Numbered from the stretch's first letter, positions 8,904 through 20,363 are shown. The stretch: DNA of 64,000 nt from Mixophyes australis (GCA_036250195.1 JAVHZZ010000005.1:128340098-128404097); one strand, 5' to 3'. The notes: generated by a model from the letters alone, not told the origin. A program made the numbers and translations.

Positions 8904-11900
8904 TGGATTCAAAGCAGTCCACATATGAGCAGAATCAGCAACCATGTTCTGTCACCAGTCCTGATGGTAGTGTGCCTTTCTACACACACAGTGGCAAAGA
9001 ATGAATGAGGCCTTCGCCTTTCACTATTAGTGGCAGATCAAAAAATGTTACCGAGCCTTCTTCTTGTACGGTCACTTGTGACCAAGCAAGGCCCAGTAAT
9101 TTGGAGTCTAAAAGTGGTGCACAACTACTGTTACACATCAAAGCCGAGCTGCAAGAAAACAGTAAGGCATTAGAGGATAATGTATGCTCTGAATCAGAAA
9201 TGACACCAACCCTGTGGAGAGTCCATCCACCAGTGGTATGTCTAATTGTGAGCATTCTGTTAGTGTACCCATAAAGAAGGGCCCTTTCAGCAGTTCTGCT
9301 GATGTGTGCCTGAACAGCCCGAGTGTAGCCGGTGATACACAAATTGTGGATGCCACTTTCGAATTAGAAGAGGATGAGGGGGAGATTTGTGTAGGCGACG
9401 AGGGCGGTAATGAGGATGTTGATGAGGATAAGGTTGTTTGTGTAAGTCCTGCACCAGTGGCAGCTGTTCTGGCAAGTGACAAGAAAAAGGCCATTGTCAT
9501 GCCTGGGCATAAAACAAAAAAATCCACTTCTTATGTGTGGAATTATTTCTACCCAAATCCAGACAACAATTGTATAGCCATTTGTAGTGTATGTCAAGCC
9601 ACAGTCAGTCGAGGGAGGGACCTTTACCATCTTGGAACCTCGTCTATGTTACACCATTTGACGAGAGTTCATGGCAAAGTGTTGGGAAAAGCTGAAAGTT
9701 CTTCCAAAAAGATTACAAGCACTCCATCATCAGCTAGGACCCTTCGGTCACCGACATCCTGACGGCTACAAAATACACCCACAACACCATCCTCATCAAT
9801 ATCCTCAGTAGCGCTCGGAGTTTGCCCTGCATCCCACTTAGTAGGGCTGGATGACTCCTGCACTATAATTGATTCCTCTGATGAAAGCATTGGTCCCACT
9901 GCTGCTGCTGTTGCTGCTGCTGGGGGTGAATCATCAGCCTAGAGCAGGGGTAGGCAACCTGCGGCTCTCCAGGTGTTGTGAAACTACAAGTCCCAGCATG
10001 CTTTGCCAGTAGATAACCAGCAGAGAAGTGGCAAGGCATGCTGGGATTTGTAGTTTCACAACACCTGGAGAGCCACAGGTTCCCTACCCCTGGCCTAGAG
10101 GAAGGCCAAGAAAAAGAGCAGTCCTACATTTCAACAATTAACTGTGAAACAATCATTTGCTAGGGGAAGCAAATATGACAGCAGTCACCCAGTCGACAAG
10201 TGAATCACAGACACCATGGCTGCCATGTTAGTGTTAGGTCTGCTTCCAATATCCGCAATAAACGCAGCTGGTTTTTCACAGTTAATTGAGGTTTTGTGTC
10301 CGCGTTACAGAATTCCATCGCGACACCATTTTTCCCGTAAAGCTATTCCACAACTATACCAAAAAGTGTGTACAAATGTAGAGATTTTTCTTAAAAATGC
10401 CATTCTGTCCACTGTCCACTTAACCACAGATATGTGGACAAGTGGAAGTGGGCAAACCAAAGACTATATGACTGTGACAGCCCACTGGGTTGGTCATTCA
10501 CGTTCATCAGCAGGAACAGCAGCAGTATGTACACCACTACGTAACATTTGTCACAGGCAGGCCACACTTTGTATCACCAGCTTCACTAACAGGCATACAG
10601 CTGACAATTTGTTATGCAAACTAAAGAGATGTGATTGATACATGGCTTATACCACTTGGACTCTCCCCAGGATATGTCATTTCTGATAACACCAACAATA
10701 TAGTGCGAGCATTACAGCTGGGTGAATTCCATCACATTCCCTGTTTTGCTCACACCATCAACTTGGTGGTGCAGAGCTTCCTAAGAAATAACCGTGAAGT
10801 GCAGGAGATGCTGTCGGTGGCCCGTAAAATTTCAGGCCATTTCAGGCATTCACAGCATGTAAGAGATTGCAGCAGCTCCAAGAATAGTTTAACTTGCCCT
10901 GCCACCAACTTAAGCAAGAGGTGGTAACTAGGTGGAATTCCACCCTGCACATGCTTCAAAGGATGGAGGAACAGCGCAAAGCCATCCAAGCGTATTGCAC
11001 AAGCCATGGCATTGGGAAAGGAGGGGGAATGTATTTCACTCTTGCACAGTGGGGAATCCTTTCAGTGCTGTGCAAGGTTCTGAAACCATTTGAAGTTGTG
11101 ACGTGTGAAGTGAGTGCAGACTCTGCTTGCTTGAGCCAAGTCATTCCTTTAATTAGACTATTGGAAAAGCAGCTTGAGAAACTGAAGGAGATGAAAGCAA
11201 GCAATTCCGCAAAGTATGTTGGCCATGTAGATCAAGTACTTAATTCGCTTCACAATGATCCTCGTGTTATTAAGATCTTGAACTCGGATCAGTACGTTTT
11301 GGCCACTGTGCTTGATCCAAGGTTTAAGACCTTCATTGAGTCTTTGCTCAAAATGAGTGAGATGTGAACTTTTTCAAGGAGCTATTGCTCAGCAAGTTGT
11401 CCACTGAACTGGGCCTTGGCTTGACGACGTGTCCTCCTTCATTTTCTCAAGCAGCTGCTGCTCGTAAAAAATAAAATTTTCCAAAAAGAAGCAGGGAAGA
11501 CGCAGGGGCAGACCAGAACAGTTTAACATCTGGGCTGGTTCAAAAAATTGTGTGACCTTGCCCATAACTCCATCCAATAGGAGTATTAACATGCAAAGGA
11601 TGGTGGAGGATTATTTTCAAGAGGTAATTGATATGGAAATGTCAGACAGTCCCTTTCCTTACTGGGAAGAAAAGCAGGCCATTTGGAAACCCATGTACAA
11701 AATTGCTTTGCAATTCCTAAGCTGCCCACCCTCCAGTGTGTACTCTGAATGAGTATTCAGCACAGCCGGGAACTTAGTCAGTGATCGTCGTAGAAGGTTA
11801 CTTACAAAAAATGTGGAGAAAATGATGTTTAGAAAAATGAACTACATCTTCCACGAGCAAGGCCTTCACTATCAAAGACATCCAAGCACTGACTGTTCTC

Positions 11901-12016
11901 TAATGGCGGATTCAAGCGGCAATGAATTGATAGTCTGTGATGATGACGTGCACACTGATGAGGGTGAGGATGAAGCTGAAGATGATGATAACATCTTTTT
12001 AAAACTTTCTATTTAA
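8904..12016 (+). pseudogene. hAT transposase pseudogene (BED + RNase H-like + hATC)
   Basis: Translation starts at ATG 8904 (MDSKQSTYEQNQQPC), with an early TGA at 9002-9004. An acidic segment and a BED finger follow at 9490-9690 (HKTKKSTSYVWNYFYPNPD, CSVC, then H...H). The RNase H-like domain begins near 10216, with TTDMWTSGSGQTKDYM (10420-10470) holding the first Asp, VISDN near 10680 holding the second, CFAHTINLVV, and TRWNSTLHML near 10930. The hATC dimerisation domain is at 11660-11830 (LSCPPSSVYSE, TGA, VFSTAGNL). The tail is acidic. At least three frame breaks plus a 148-bp MITE make it inactive. The domain order matches full-length hAT transposases. Confidence 0.87.
9945..10092. mobile_element. 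148-bp palindromic hAT MITE, copy 1
   Basis: The ends are CAGGGGTAGGCAACCTG and the near-complement CTACCCCTG. The whole sequence folds back, with arms containing CTCCAGGTGTTGTGAAACTA and its inverse. It is flanked by perfect 8-bp duplications GCCTAGAG (9937-9944, 10093-10100). The same element recurs at 20847-20993 and 41359-41506. It interrupts the hAT transposase gene. Confidence 0.95.
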
Positions 12017-12039
12017 GTCTAGGGTGCAATCTACCCCCA

Positions 12040-12618
12040 AAGAAGAAAGGGACTTGGGGCATTTCTATATCACGTACCGTCTTGAAAGGCTGCTGTTTTG
12101 GCAATTTCTCATTAAGGGTAGGGTGTCATACACAGACTGACCCCAAACTGGCTTTGTCCATTTCAATTTATATTGTACAGTCTATAACGGCTGAATTTTT
12201 TACTATTTTCTACAAGTGGAGGGGGCCTATAGAGACAGAAACCAAACTGCCTTTGTCCATTTCTTTACATATTTAAGTGTAGGGTGTAATATACACCCAA
12301 AGACGATGGCTGCATTGCCAATATGCATAGATGGAGAGGAAGACAATCTGGTTTGTGTGTAGAACTAATGACGGCCTACCAGGAATTAAACAGTTTTTTT
12401 GATAATTTATTAGCTTTACAATTACATTACTTATCCAAGAAACAGATGGAGCGCTAAATTCGGGTATTTTATGCCCAAAAACATTGATTTTTAAACAAAA
12501 TTGCAAAACAAAACCAAACAAAACCAAAACCAAAACACGCAAGGGCGGTTTGGCAAAACCAAAACACGACGGTAATCCAGATCCAAAACCAAAACACGGG
12601 GGTCAGTGAGCATCTCTG
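12040..12618 (+). other. hAT 3' untranslated and terminal region
   Basis: This is noncoding sequence after the transposase stop. It contains repeated phrases (AGTGTAGGGTGTAATATACA-like) and ends with an array of CCAAAACCAAAACACG-type motifs, GGGGGTCAGTGAGCATCTCTG being the terminus. These motifs are candidate transposase binding sites by analogy with other hAT ends. Confidence 0.65.
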
Positions 12619-12626
12619 CTTTGAAG

Positions 12627-13280
12627 GCCACCCTATTTAGAGCAGCACTTTTCCAGGAGGCAATAGCTTTATGGTTTGTTTGTTTTTTTTCTCTTCTGTT
12701 TCATTTTTGGTTATTATTATTTGACCGTTGCCTTTTATTTTGTCAAATAGGACGTATATTGATGTGAGCATTGGAATGTTAGATTGTACAACTATTAATA
12801 GATGCACAACTATTAATATAGGTTACATATTTCAGATTTACCTAGAGCAGTATCAACTGTAAATACAGTCCTGTCCAACCAATTTAAATAGATTATTCAA
12901 TTGGCAATAGCAGTTGCGATACATTAAGTTCAAGCCATGTATTGCCATTTAGTTTCTGAGGTGTTCAAACAGATTCTTAGTGCTTGCAAAAGGATCACAT
13001 TTGAATTTCTGCTCAACAAAACAATTAATACCACAATTTAAGATTAAACTCTAAGGTTACTTAGAATATGTGTCTGTGTACTGAATAATATGCGTGCAAT
13101 AAATAACTTGACTCGATGATGTCCATCATACTCTCTTTTACTCCTCTGCAGCAGGTTTCATGTTACAGGTAAGTGGTTCTCTAACTCAGCAGGCAGTAAG
13201 AGACTGCCTGCTTTGCAAAATGAAAAAGACATGCTGTGTAAAAATTTAGAAATCTCAGCTTTTTGACCTCTATCAGATTC
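12627..13280. other. Unassigned intronic sequence
   Basis: About 650 bp of AT-rich DNA between two hAT elements. No open frame, repeat family or splice-flanked exon was recognised. Confidence 0.6.
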
Positions 13281-13627
13281 CATTAGAACAGTGGTCGGCG
13301 AACAGGGGTAAATTACCCCAAATGGGGTAAAAATGACTTTTCCGGGGGTAACCACCGCGGCTCCAAAGCGGGTTTTTTTTTTTTAATAAATCACATGACC
13401 GCACGGAGCGACGGCTCCCAGAAGTTCCCTCTCCTGCTCTCTCCCACTGAATTATCACGCCCGACGCTAATTTCAGTGAGGAGCAGAGAGGAGCAGCGGC
13501 AGAAGAGGCAGAAGAAAACAAGAGTAGAAGAACAGAAAAGAAGAAAAAAGAGAGAAAGTCAATAGAAAAGCAAGTTAAATAACAGGCATATAGGGTGAGA
13601 GAAGTGAGAGACGGGAAAAAAAAACAC

Positions 13628-13820
13628 GGAGGCACATAAGGTGAGGGAGGAAAGAGAAGGGTGAAACAAAACTATGGAGGCCCACAAATGAGGGAGGAAA
13701 GAGAAGGGGGAAACAAAACTATTCAGGCACATAAAGTGAGGGAGGAAAGAGAAGGGGGAAACAAAACTATGCAGGCACATAAGGTGAGGGAGGAAAGAGA
13801 AGTGGGAACAAAAGTATGGA

Positions 13821-13822
<2 letters not shown>
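13628..13822. repeat. 48-49 bp tandem repeat, 4 units
   Basis: Units of the type GAGGGAGGAAAGAGAAGGGG, then AAACAAAACTATGCAGGCACATAAG, repeat four times. They start near 13628, 13676, 13724 and 13773. Purine-rich open frames on both strands are by-products. Confidence 0.9.

Positions 13823-13823
<1 letters not shown>

Positions 13824-13867
<44 letters not shown>
13824..13867. repeat. (TA)n microsatellite
   Basis: About 22 uninterrupted TA dinucleotides followed by ATGTATGTATG, inside hAT element A. Confidence 0.95.
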
Positions 13868-13879
<12 letters not shown>

Positions 13880-13959
13880 ATATTATAGTCAATTGCATTA
13901 TTATTAGATGCTTAACTACAGCCTTGCGCAACAATCGGGCCCCACCTGGTGCTCAATTA

Positions 13960-14169
13960 GAGGTGCTTTGGTGTCTTTTTCTCTCTTTGGATGGTTTTAC
14001 ATTGGTGTACCTTTGCAAACAAGGATTTTCAACTTTAACGAACATTAAAACAAAGCAGAGAAATCTATTGGACGCTGAAGACTGTATCCAAATTGCTCTG
14101 ACATCAAAATGCCCCAATATTGATGCTCTTGTATCAACAATGAAGCAACATCATTTCTCCAAAGCCTGA
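13960..14169 (+). pseudogene. hAT transposase C-terminal remnant
   Basis: The open frame ends ...YLCKQGFSTLTNIKTKQRN, then LLDAEDCIQIALTSKCPNI, with stop at 14169. The pattern CxQxFSxL...K...RN.L...L is the hATC dimerisation motif of SCAND3/ZBED5-like hAT transposases. The catalytic part is missing, replaced by tandem repeats and low-complexity DNA. Confidence 0.7.
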
Positions 14170-14599
14170 AGTTTTGAAGCTGAACCTGATTCCATACAGG
14201 TTTGAATTCAAATAGTTAATAATATATGATTTCCTTAATTATTATTATTATTATTTCCTTAATTTCTAATCAAGGGGGTAACGTCGGCATTTCTACATAT
14301 ATTTTGGGGTAAAAGGTAAAAAAGTTCCCTGACCCCTGCATTAGAACTAGAGATGCTCGGGTCGGTTTCCCGAAAACCGAGCCCACCCGAACATTGGATA
14401 TCCGAGTACCGAGCCGAGACGGCTTGCGTGCTCTCGGAGTTGAAAACAAGGCAAAACTACATTGTTGCATCGTCAGATCTTGCAAGTTTTGGATTCTATA
14501 AGTATTGCCCTCCACAGAGATCTGGCGCCATTTCACAGCAAGACACAGGAGGGGTAGCAGGGTTCTTGGCAATCTCCAGTGCAGTTGGGCAGCGTCATT

Positions 14600-14905
14600 A
14601 ATGAAAGTTAAAGAGAATGTTTGGCAGTGTTCTTCAAAGTCTCCAGTCACATTTTACTGTGTCATAGCTCGCCCAGAGACAGGAGAGGTAGCAGTGTTCA
14701 CTGCTGGAAGAGAAATAATAAGGCTGGCGCTGTTCTTAAAAGTCTCCAGTCACATTGTACTATTTTTTATATGTCCCACAGAAACAGGAGATGCGCCAGT
14801 GTTCTTGCCAGTCTACAGTCTACATACCATTTCTCATTGTCAGTGCTGAAACAGAAATAATAGAGCTGTCAGTGTTCTTAAAAGTCTCCAGTCACATTGT
14901 ACTGT
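14600..14905 (+). repeat. Imperfect ~100-140 bp tandem repeat in the hAT B leader
   Basis: The phrase GTTCTTAAAAGTCTCCAGTC, then ACATTGTACT, occurs near 14627, 14730 and 14870 with related spacers (GAGACAGGAGAGGTAGCAGTG, AACAGGAGATGCGCCAGTG). It precedes the transposase ATG at 14915. Confidence 0.75.
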
Positions 14906-14914
14906 GTCATCAAA

Positions 14915-16930
14915 ATGGATTCACATCAGTGCACAGAAAACCAGGGGCACCAAGCAGCTGCTGGCACCAGTCATAATGATAGTAATCCCTCTATGTCATC
15001 TGCTAAAACCTATGTTAAAGTGCATAGAGTTTTTAAGTCGGGTAAACAAAAATGTAAAAACACACCTTGGTCAAGAAAAAAAGACCTGTAATCAAGGCAA
15101 AGTTATATGCAGAAAAAAATAAAATTGCCAACATGCCATTTTTCACATGCAGTGGCAAGGAAAGAATCAGGCCTTCACCTTTCTCTGAGTGCTAGATCTG
15201 CAACTGTCAGTGAGGCATCTTCTTGTAAGGTCAGTCATGACGATCCAAGACCTTGTCATTTTCACTCAAAAAGTGGTGGCCAAATACTTTTAAGTGTAAA
15301 AGCTGAGCTGAAACTAAACCATTAGAAGAAACTGTATCAGATTCAGAAATTACACAAATCACTGAGGACAGTCTATCCACGAGTGCTATGTGTAAACTTG
15401 ACCTTTCTGATACTATACTCATAAAGAAGCCTCATTTCAGCATTTCTGCAGATGTGTGGATGAGCAGCCCAAGTGTAGCTGGTGATGCACAAATTGAGGA
15501 TGCCACTTTGAATTGCAACAGGATGAGGAGGATATTTGTGTAGCTGACGACGGTGTTAATGAGGATGTTGATGAGGATGATGTTATTTGTGTAAGTCCTG
15601 CACCAGTGGAAGCAGTTCTTGCACATGATATGTAGAAGGCCATTGTCATGCTTGGGCATATAAAAAAATCCACCTCTAATGTGTGGAATTATTTTTCACC
15701 AAATCCTGACAACCGTTGTCTAGCCATTTGTAGCGTTTGTAAAGCCACAGTCAGTAGTGGTAGGGACCTTAATCATCTAGGAACCTCATTAATGTTACGC
15801 CATTTGAAGAGAGTTCATGGCAAGCTCTTGGTAAAATCTGAAACTTATGCTAAAGAAATACCAAACAAGCAGTCCAGCATCAGCTAGCTCCCTTGTCTCA
15901 GCTAGGTCCTGGCACCTGCAATCTACACCCACAACACCGTCCTGATCAATTTGCTCAGTAGCGATTGGAGTTAGTCCTGCATCCAAATGGCTAAGGCTAG
16001 ATTACTCCTCCACTATCCAGGATTCCTCAGAAGAATTCTTGAGCATTTGTCCCGGTGCTGCTGCTGCTGGGGGTGGATCTTCATCCCAGATGCAGACCAA
16101 GATGAACTAATTTACAACAATTGACTGTTAAACAGTCATTTGCAAGACAATGCAAGTATGAAAGCTGTCACCCAGTCGCAAAGCGGATCACAGACACCAT
16201 GGCGACTATGCTAGTATTAGATCTACGTCCAATATCACTATTAATGCAACTGGTTTTAGACAGTTAATTGAGGTCTTGTGTACCTGTTACCAAATTCCCT
16301 CACAACCCCATTTTACTAGAAAAGCTGTTCCTCACCTGTACAAGCAGGATCGTAAAAAGTTAATTATTGGGCTACAGAATGCCAGATGCAGATGAGTCAG
16401 TGCAACATATTGACAACTGATCTGGTCTAAAAGACTTTACCAAAAACCGTGACACCTCTGCTGTAACTCCACCTGATCCTACTATTACCATCCAAAGGAT
16501 GGTGGAGGATTATTTTAACGAGAGCATAAAAATAGACATGTAAGGCAGTCCCTTTGCATACTGGGAAGAAAAAAATGCAATTTGGTGACCCATGTACCAT
16601 CTCGCTTTGCAATACTTAAGCTGCCCACCCTCCTGTGTGTACTCAGAAAGAGTTTTTAACACAGTCGGGAGCCTTGTCAGTGATCGGCGTAGGAGGCTAC
16701 TTCCTAAAAATGTGGAAAAGATGATGTTCATCAAAATGAACTACAAATTCCATGAGAAAGGCCTTTCCCGGCAATTATATCAAAGTACAGAGACTACTGT
16801 AATGGTGGATTCCAGTGGAGATGAATTAATATTGTGTGTGGATGATGTACACACTGATGAGGGTGAGGATGAGGCTGATGAGGCTGATGATGATGACGAC
16901 ACAATGTCTTGCCACTGTAGAGTTCATTAA
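14915..16930 (+). pseudogene. hAT transposase pseudogene, catalytic core deleted
   Basis: The product starts MDSHQCTENQGHQ at 14915, equivalent to the start at 8904. The BED finger is at 15655-15830 (KKSTSNVWNYFSPNPDN, CSVCKATVS, H...H). A segment equivalent to the start of the RNase H-like domain follows at 16200-16350 (MATMLVLDLRPIS-like). The sequence then jumps to the region before hATC. Most of the catalytic domain, including both Asp motifs and TRWNS, is absent. The hATC domain is at 16592-16740 (LSCPPSCVYSERVFNTVGSL) and the acidic tail ends at 16930. Many frame breaks are present. Confidence 0.85.
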
Positions 16931-17660
16931 CAACACTGTTACCTTAGGTGTATTAAGCACATTGTTATTTTGTTTTGTGGGGGCCCAAACAAACCAAGCA
17001 TTTCAGCAACAAAGTGGCAGTCCTTGTTGCTGAAGTGCTTGGTTTGTTAAAGTGTGCATGTCCTTTTTAAGATCTAACATGTGGGTGGAAGTGCCCAAGG
17101 ACAATTTTATCTTGCACCAATTTTCCTTTCAGCTACCGCTGTGTTGCAATGTTACCTACATGTGCTATAAACTGTTGTGTGCTTTTCAAAACTTAGCTTT
17201 CCCAAGACACCCATTGATGATGCAGATGACTCGGTACAACTTTTTGACATCTGGTCTGGTCTACTCTAAAAGAATTGACCAAAATTTGCGGCACCACAGC
17301 TGTAACTCCACCTGATCCTACTATCAACATCCAAAGAATGGTGGAGGATTATTTTTTTTTTTTAACGGTATAAAGACAACAGTTTTATTAACAAACATTA
17401 ACAGCGTTGCTTGCAGAAGTAATGTAAACATGGATGACTAAATAGACGTGTATATGTATTAATCAAACCTTCCACTTTGCTGCTGTTTCATCAGTATTGC
17501 ACAAAGTGTTTGTAATCTGCACTTTGCATCAAAGGTACCTAGCTATATTTAAATTTTTTTGGGGATTGTGGCCGATTCAAAGCTCAGTGAAGACCTTGTA
17601 TTTTGCTGTGAATACCAATTGCTTTTTTTAGTGCATTGTCTGGGACAAGATCCGATATAC
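16931..17660 (+). other. hAT B 3' UTR, first copy
   Basis: The region matches, in order, the 3' part of the minus-strand hAT at 23343-24600 (for example GGTGGAGGATTATTTT and the AAAGTGTTTGTAATCTGCA phrases). Similar sequence to its beginning recurs at 20042 onward, so element B carries a partly duplicated 3' region. No gene is present. Confidence 0.65.
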
Positions 17661-17976
17661 TCATGTAAAAGTGATCACAGCCAATTTTTGGACACCTGTT
17701 CTAGTTACCCTTCTGAAGTTTGTTTTCAGTCATTGTGGCTGGATCACTGATAAATAACTCATTTGTGGCTGCATCATGTAGAAATAATTTATTGTAGAAA
17801 TGTATTTCAATTAGTGGTGTAGGCATAAATGAATATAGTTGCAAATGCACTTATCATGTTACATTGGGATGTGTTTTATATGGAAAAGTCTTGCTTTGGA
17901 TTTTTTAGCTTTGCTAGAGGAAATCTCCAATTAGACATCGGTTCAATTGCTTCTCTCTCGTACGTGTGACCACATA

Positions 17977-19504
17977 CAGTCAAGGCAAAAAGTTTTGAGA
18001 ATGATACAAATGTTATTTTTCACAAAGTCTGCTGACTCCGTTTTTATGATAGCAATTTGCATATGCTGCAGAATGTCATGAAGAGTGATCAGATGAATTG
18101 CAATTAATTTCAAAGTCCCTCTTTGCAATGACAATGAACTTTATCCCAAAAACAACATTTCCACTGCATTTCAGAATCTGCCACAAAAGGACCAGCTGAC
18201 ATCAGGTCAGTGATTCTCTCGTTAACAAGGAGAAAGCTGGAGATCACTCTGTCATACTGATTGAGTTAGAATAACAGACTGAAAGCTTTAAAAGGAGGGT
18301 GGTGCTTGAAATCATTGTTCTTAATCTGTTAACCATGGGTATCTGCAAGGAAACACGTGCAGTCATCATTACTTTGCACAAAAAGGGCTTCACAGGCAAG
18401 GATATCGCTGCTAGTAAGATTGCACCTAAATCAACCATTATCGGATCATTAAGAACTTCAAGGAGAGATGTTCAATAGTTGTGAAGAAGGCTGCAGGGCA
18501 CCCAAGAACTTCCAGGACCGTCTCCTAAAGTTAATTCAGCTTTAGAATCGGGGCACCACCAGTGCAGAGCTTGTTCAGGAATGACAGGAGAGAGGTGTGA
18601 GTGCATCTGCACGCACAGTGATGCAAAGACTTCTGAAGGAAGGCCTGGTGTCAAGAAGGCCAGCAAAGAAGCCATTTCTCTCCAGGAAAAACATCAGGGA
18701 AAGACTGATACTCTGCAAAAGGTACAGGGATTGGATTGCAGAGGACTGGGGTAAAGTCATTTTCTCTGATGAATCCGCTTTCAGATTGTTTGGGGCATCT
18801 GGAAAAATGCTTGTCCGGAGAAGGAAAGGTGAGCGCTACTATCAGTTCTGTGTCATGCCAATAGTAAGGCAACCTGAGACCATTCATGTGTGGTGTTGCT
18901 TCACAGCCAAGGGAGTAGGCTCACTCACAGTTTTGCCTAAGAATTCAGCCATGAATAAAGAATGGTACCACACCATCCTCCAAGAGCAACTTCTCCCAAC
19001 CATCCAAGAACAGTTTGGTGATGAACAATGCCTTTTCCAGCATGATGGAGCACTTGCTATAAGACAAAAGTGATAACTAAGTGGCTCGGGCATCAAAACA
19101 TTGAAATATTCGGTCCATGGCCAGGAAACTCCCCAGACCTTAATCCTATTGAGAACTTGTGGTCAATCCTCAAGAGGCGGGTGGACAAACAAAAACCCAC
19201 AAATTCTGACAAACTCCAATCATTGATTAAGCAAGAATGGGCAGCCATCAGTCAGTATGTGGCCCAGAAGTTGATCGACAGCATGCTGAGGAAAATTTGA
19301 AAAGAAGGGTCAACACTGCACATATTGACTCTTTGCATAAACTTAATGTAATTGTCAATAAAAGCCTTTGACACTTATGAAATGCTTGTAATTTTACTTC
19401 AGTATACCATAGCAACATCTGACAATAAGGTCTTAATACACTGAAGCAGCAAACTTTCAGAAATCCAATACTTGTGTCATTCTCAAAACTTTTGGCCATG
19501 ACTG
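17977..19504 (+). mobile_element. Tc1/mariner element (1528 bp) inside the NSMCE2 retrocopy
   Basis: The element starts CAGTCAAGGCAAAAAGTTTT and ends AAAACTTTTGGCCATGACTG; about 28 bp of inverted repeat match with a few differences. It is flanked by TA on both sides (17975-17976, 19505-19506), the Tc1/mariner target duplication. The size is typical of a full-length Tc1 element. The TA used is within the GTA Val codon preceding CGHTYE of the NSMCE2 pseudogene. Confidence 0.95.
18335..19300 (+). pseudogene. Tc1 transposase pseudogene (DD34E type)
   Basis: The reading starts MGICKETRAVIITLHKKG at 18335 with the N-terminal helix-turn-helix. After a frameshift it continues at 18597 (SARTVMQRLLKEGLVSRRP). 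The catalytic triad is seen as SDESAF (first Asp), FQHDGA (second Asp) and NPIENLW (Glu), with about 34 residues between the last two. A second frameshift lies just after QHDGA (about 19050), and the last part runs 19070-19300. The length is about 320 codons, normal for Tc1 transposases. Two frameshifts make it inactive. Confidence 0.9.
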
Positions 19505-20363
19505 TACTTTGTTTTTCAGTGGGTTCACCATCTCCAACTGTGTTATAGTACAAGTAAAATTTGCAGTGCTCTGGGTGACGGTGATCTCCTCGTCTTCATC
19601 TTTCAAAGCTTCAACTGCAGGGCCTGGTGAGAAACCCATTTGTTTTCTCAGGTCTCTTAGGTGTTCTTTAATCTGGACATATATATTGTCCTTCCTCAGG
19701 GCCTCCTCTGTGTTAGTCTTCTGAAGTGCAGTGTATCTCTCGTGTGCAAACTGTCTTAAACCCGGAATCTCATCCTGTGTGTCACATTTTAACTTAAGTA
19801 CGGTCTCCTCAACTGCATCTATATATTGGTTTAAATCTCTGTTCAATGCAGCGTATTCCAACATAACTGATTCCATGCTGCCCACATGTTCCGTGTCACA
19901 GTCTGTATGAAGAAGATCTATTGCCACTCCAGTTGTAATATCCATTCATGTGTCTACATAAGTTTGTCAGTTCTTCAGGGATGAGAGGGAGGTATCCACA
20001 AGGGAGAAGGAGATTAAAGATACAGCACGAGCAGACATGGTTTAATAATGTAGAGTTCATTGACAGCACTGTTAGGCTTAAGGCAGCTATGCTATTGGTA
20101 GCTTGTTTTGTGGGGGCCCAAACACACAAAGCACTTCAGCCAAAAAAGTGGCACTGCTTGTTGCTGGAGTGTTGCTAGTGTTATTAAGGTTAATAATAAT
20201 GTAGGAACAAATGTAAAAGGAATATTATGTGATTTTAGCATTTTTTCTAAAAACTACAGATCCAAACATGTGAGGGTGGTTTTATCAAAACCAAAACTAA
20301 AACATGAACTTAATTCAGATCCAAAACAAAAACACGGGGTCAGTGAGCATCTCTAATTAGAAC

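Larger units (their letters stand above)
3262..12618 (+). mobile_element. hAT transposon, plus strand, split by a CR1 LINE
   Basis: The 5' end is TAGAGATGGGCGGGCTCGG at 3262. The 3' end is GGGGGTCAGTGAGCATCTCTG at 12618, after CAAAACCAAAACACG-type subterminal repeats from 12500. Flanking octamers CTCTAAAT (3254-3261) and CTTTGAAG (12619-12626) match at only 5 of 8 positions, so the target duplication is plausible but eroded. Without the CR1 insertion the hAT would be about 4.2 kb. Its transposase gene starts at 8904. A 148-bp palindromic MITE is nested at 9945-10092. Confidence 0.75.
13289..14338 (+). mobile_element. hAT element A (1050 bp) with hATC remnant
   Basis: The ends are CAGTGGTCGGCGAACAGGGG and TTCCCTGACCCCTG (inverse CAGGGGTCAGGGAA). 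The perfect 8-bp target duplication is CATTAGAA (13281-13288, 14339-14346). The interior holds a 48-49 bp tandem repeat, a TA microsatellite and the last ~60 codons of a hAT transposase. It is an internally deleted derivative of a different hAT family from the TAGAGATG copies. Confidence 0.88.
17880..20045 (-). pseudogene. NSMCE2: NSMCE2 (NSE2/MMS21 SUMO ligase) retrocopy, interrupted by Tc1
   Basis: On the minus strand from ATG 20038 the product reads MSARAVSLISFSLVDTSLSS, then LKN. A stop, QTYVDT and another stop follow, then MDITTGVAIDLLHTD... and, near 19560-19510, DEEITVTQSTANFTCTIT and PLKNKV. After the Tc1 insert the frame resumes at 17976 with CGHTYEREAIEPM, the Cys-His start of the SP-RING domain, before degenerating. 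NSMCE2 is the SUMO E3 ligase subunit of the SMC5/6 complex. Coding sequence from the N-terminus to the SP-RING is continuous with no introns, although the vertebrate gene has several coding exons, so this is a retrocopy. Two stops and the Tc1 make it a pseudogene. The 3' limit (about 17.7-17.9 kb) is uncertain and no poly-A remnant was found. Confidence 0.85.
14348..20355 (+). mobile_element. hAT element B (6.0 kb with nested inserts)
   Basis: The element begins TAGAGATGCTCGGGTCGG and ends GGGGTCAGTGAGCATCTCTA; the outer 11 bp are perfect inverted repeats. The perfect 8-bp target duplication ATTAGAAC (14340-14347, 20356-20363) overlaps the right target duplication of hAT element A. It contains a decayed transposase gene, a second partial copy of its own 3' region (16905-17660 versus about 20042-20355), an NSMCE2 retrocopy and, inside that, a Tc1 element. 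Confidence 0.93.

Noticed and set aside
13559..13825. Minus-strand frame with PFSFLPHF repeats
   Set aside because: Product of the 48-49 bp tandem repeat.
19457..20038. NSMCE2 as a functional gene
   Set aside because: Two in-frame stops near the N-terminus, Tc1 insertion before the SP-RING and loss of the C-terminus.
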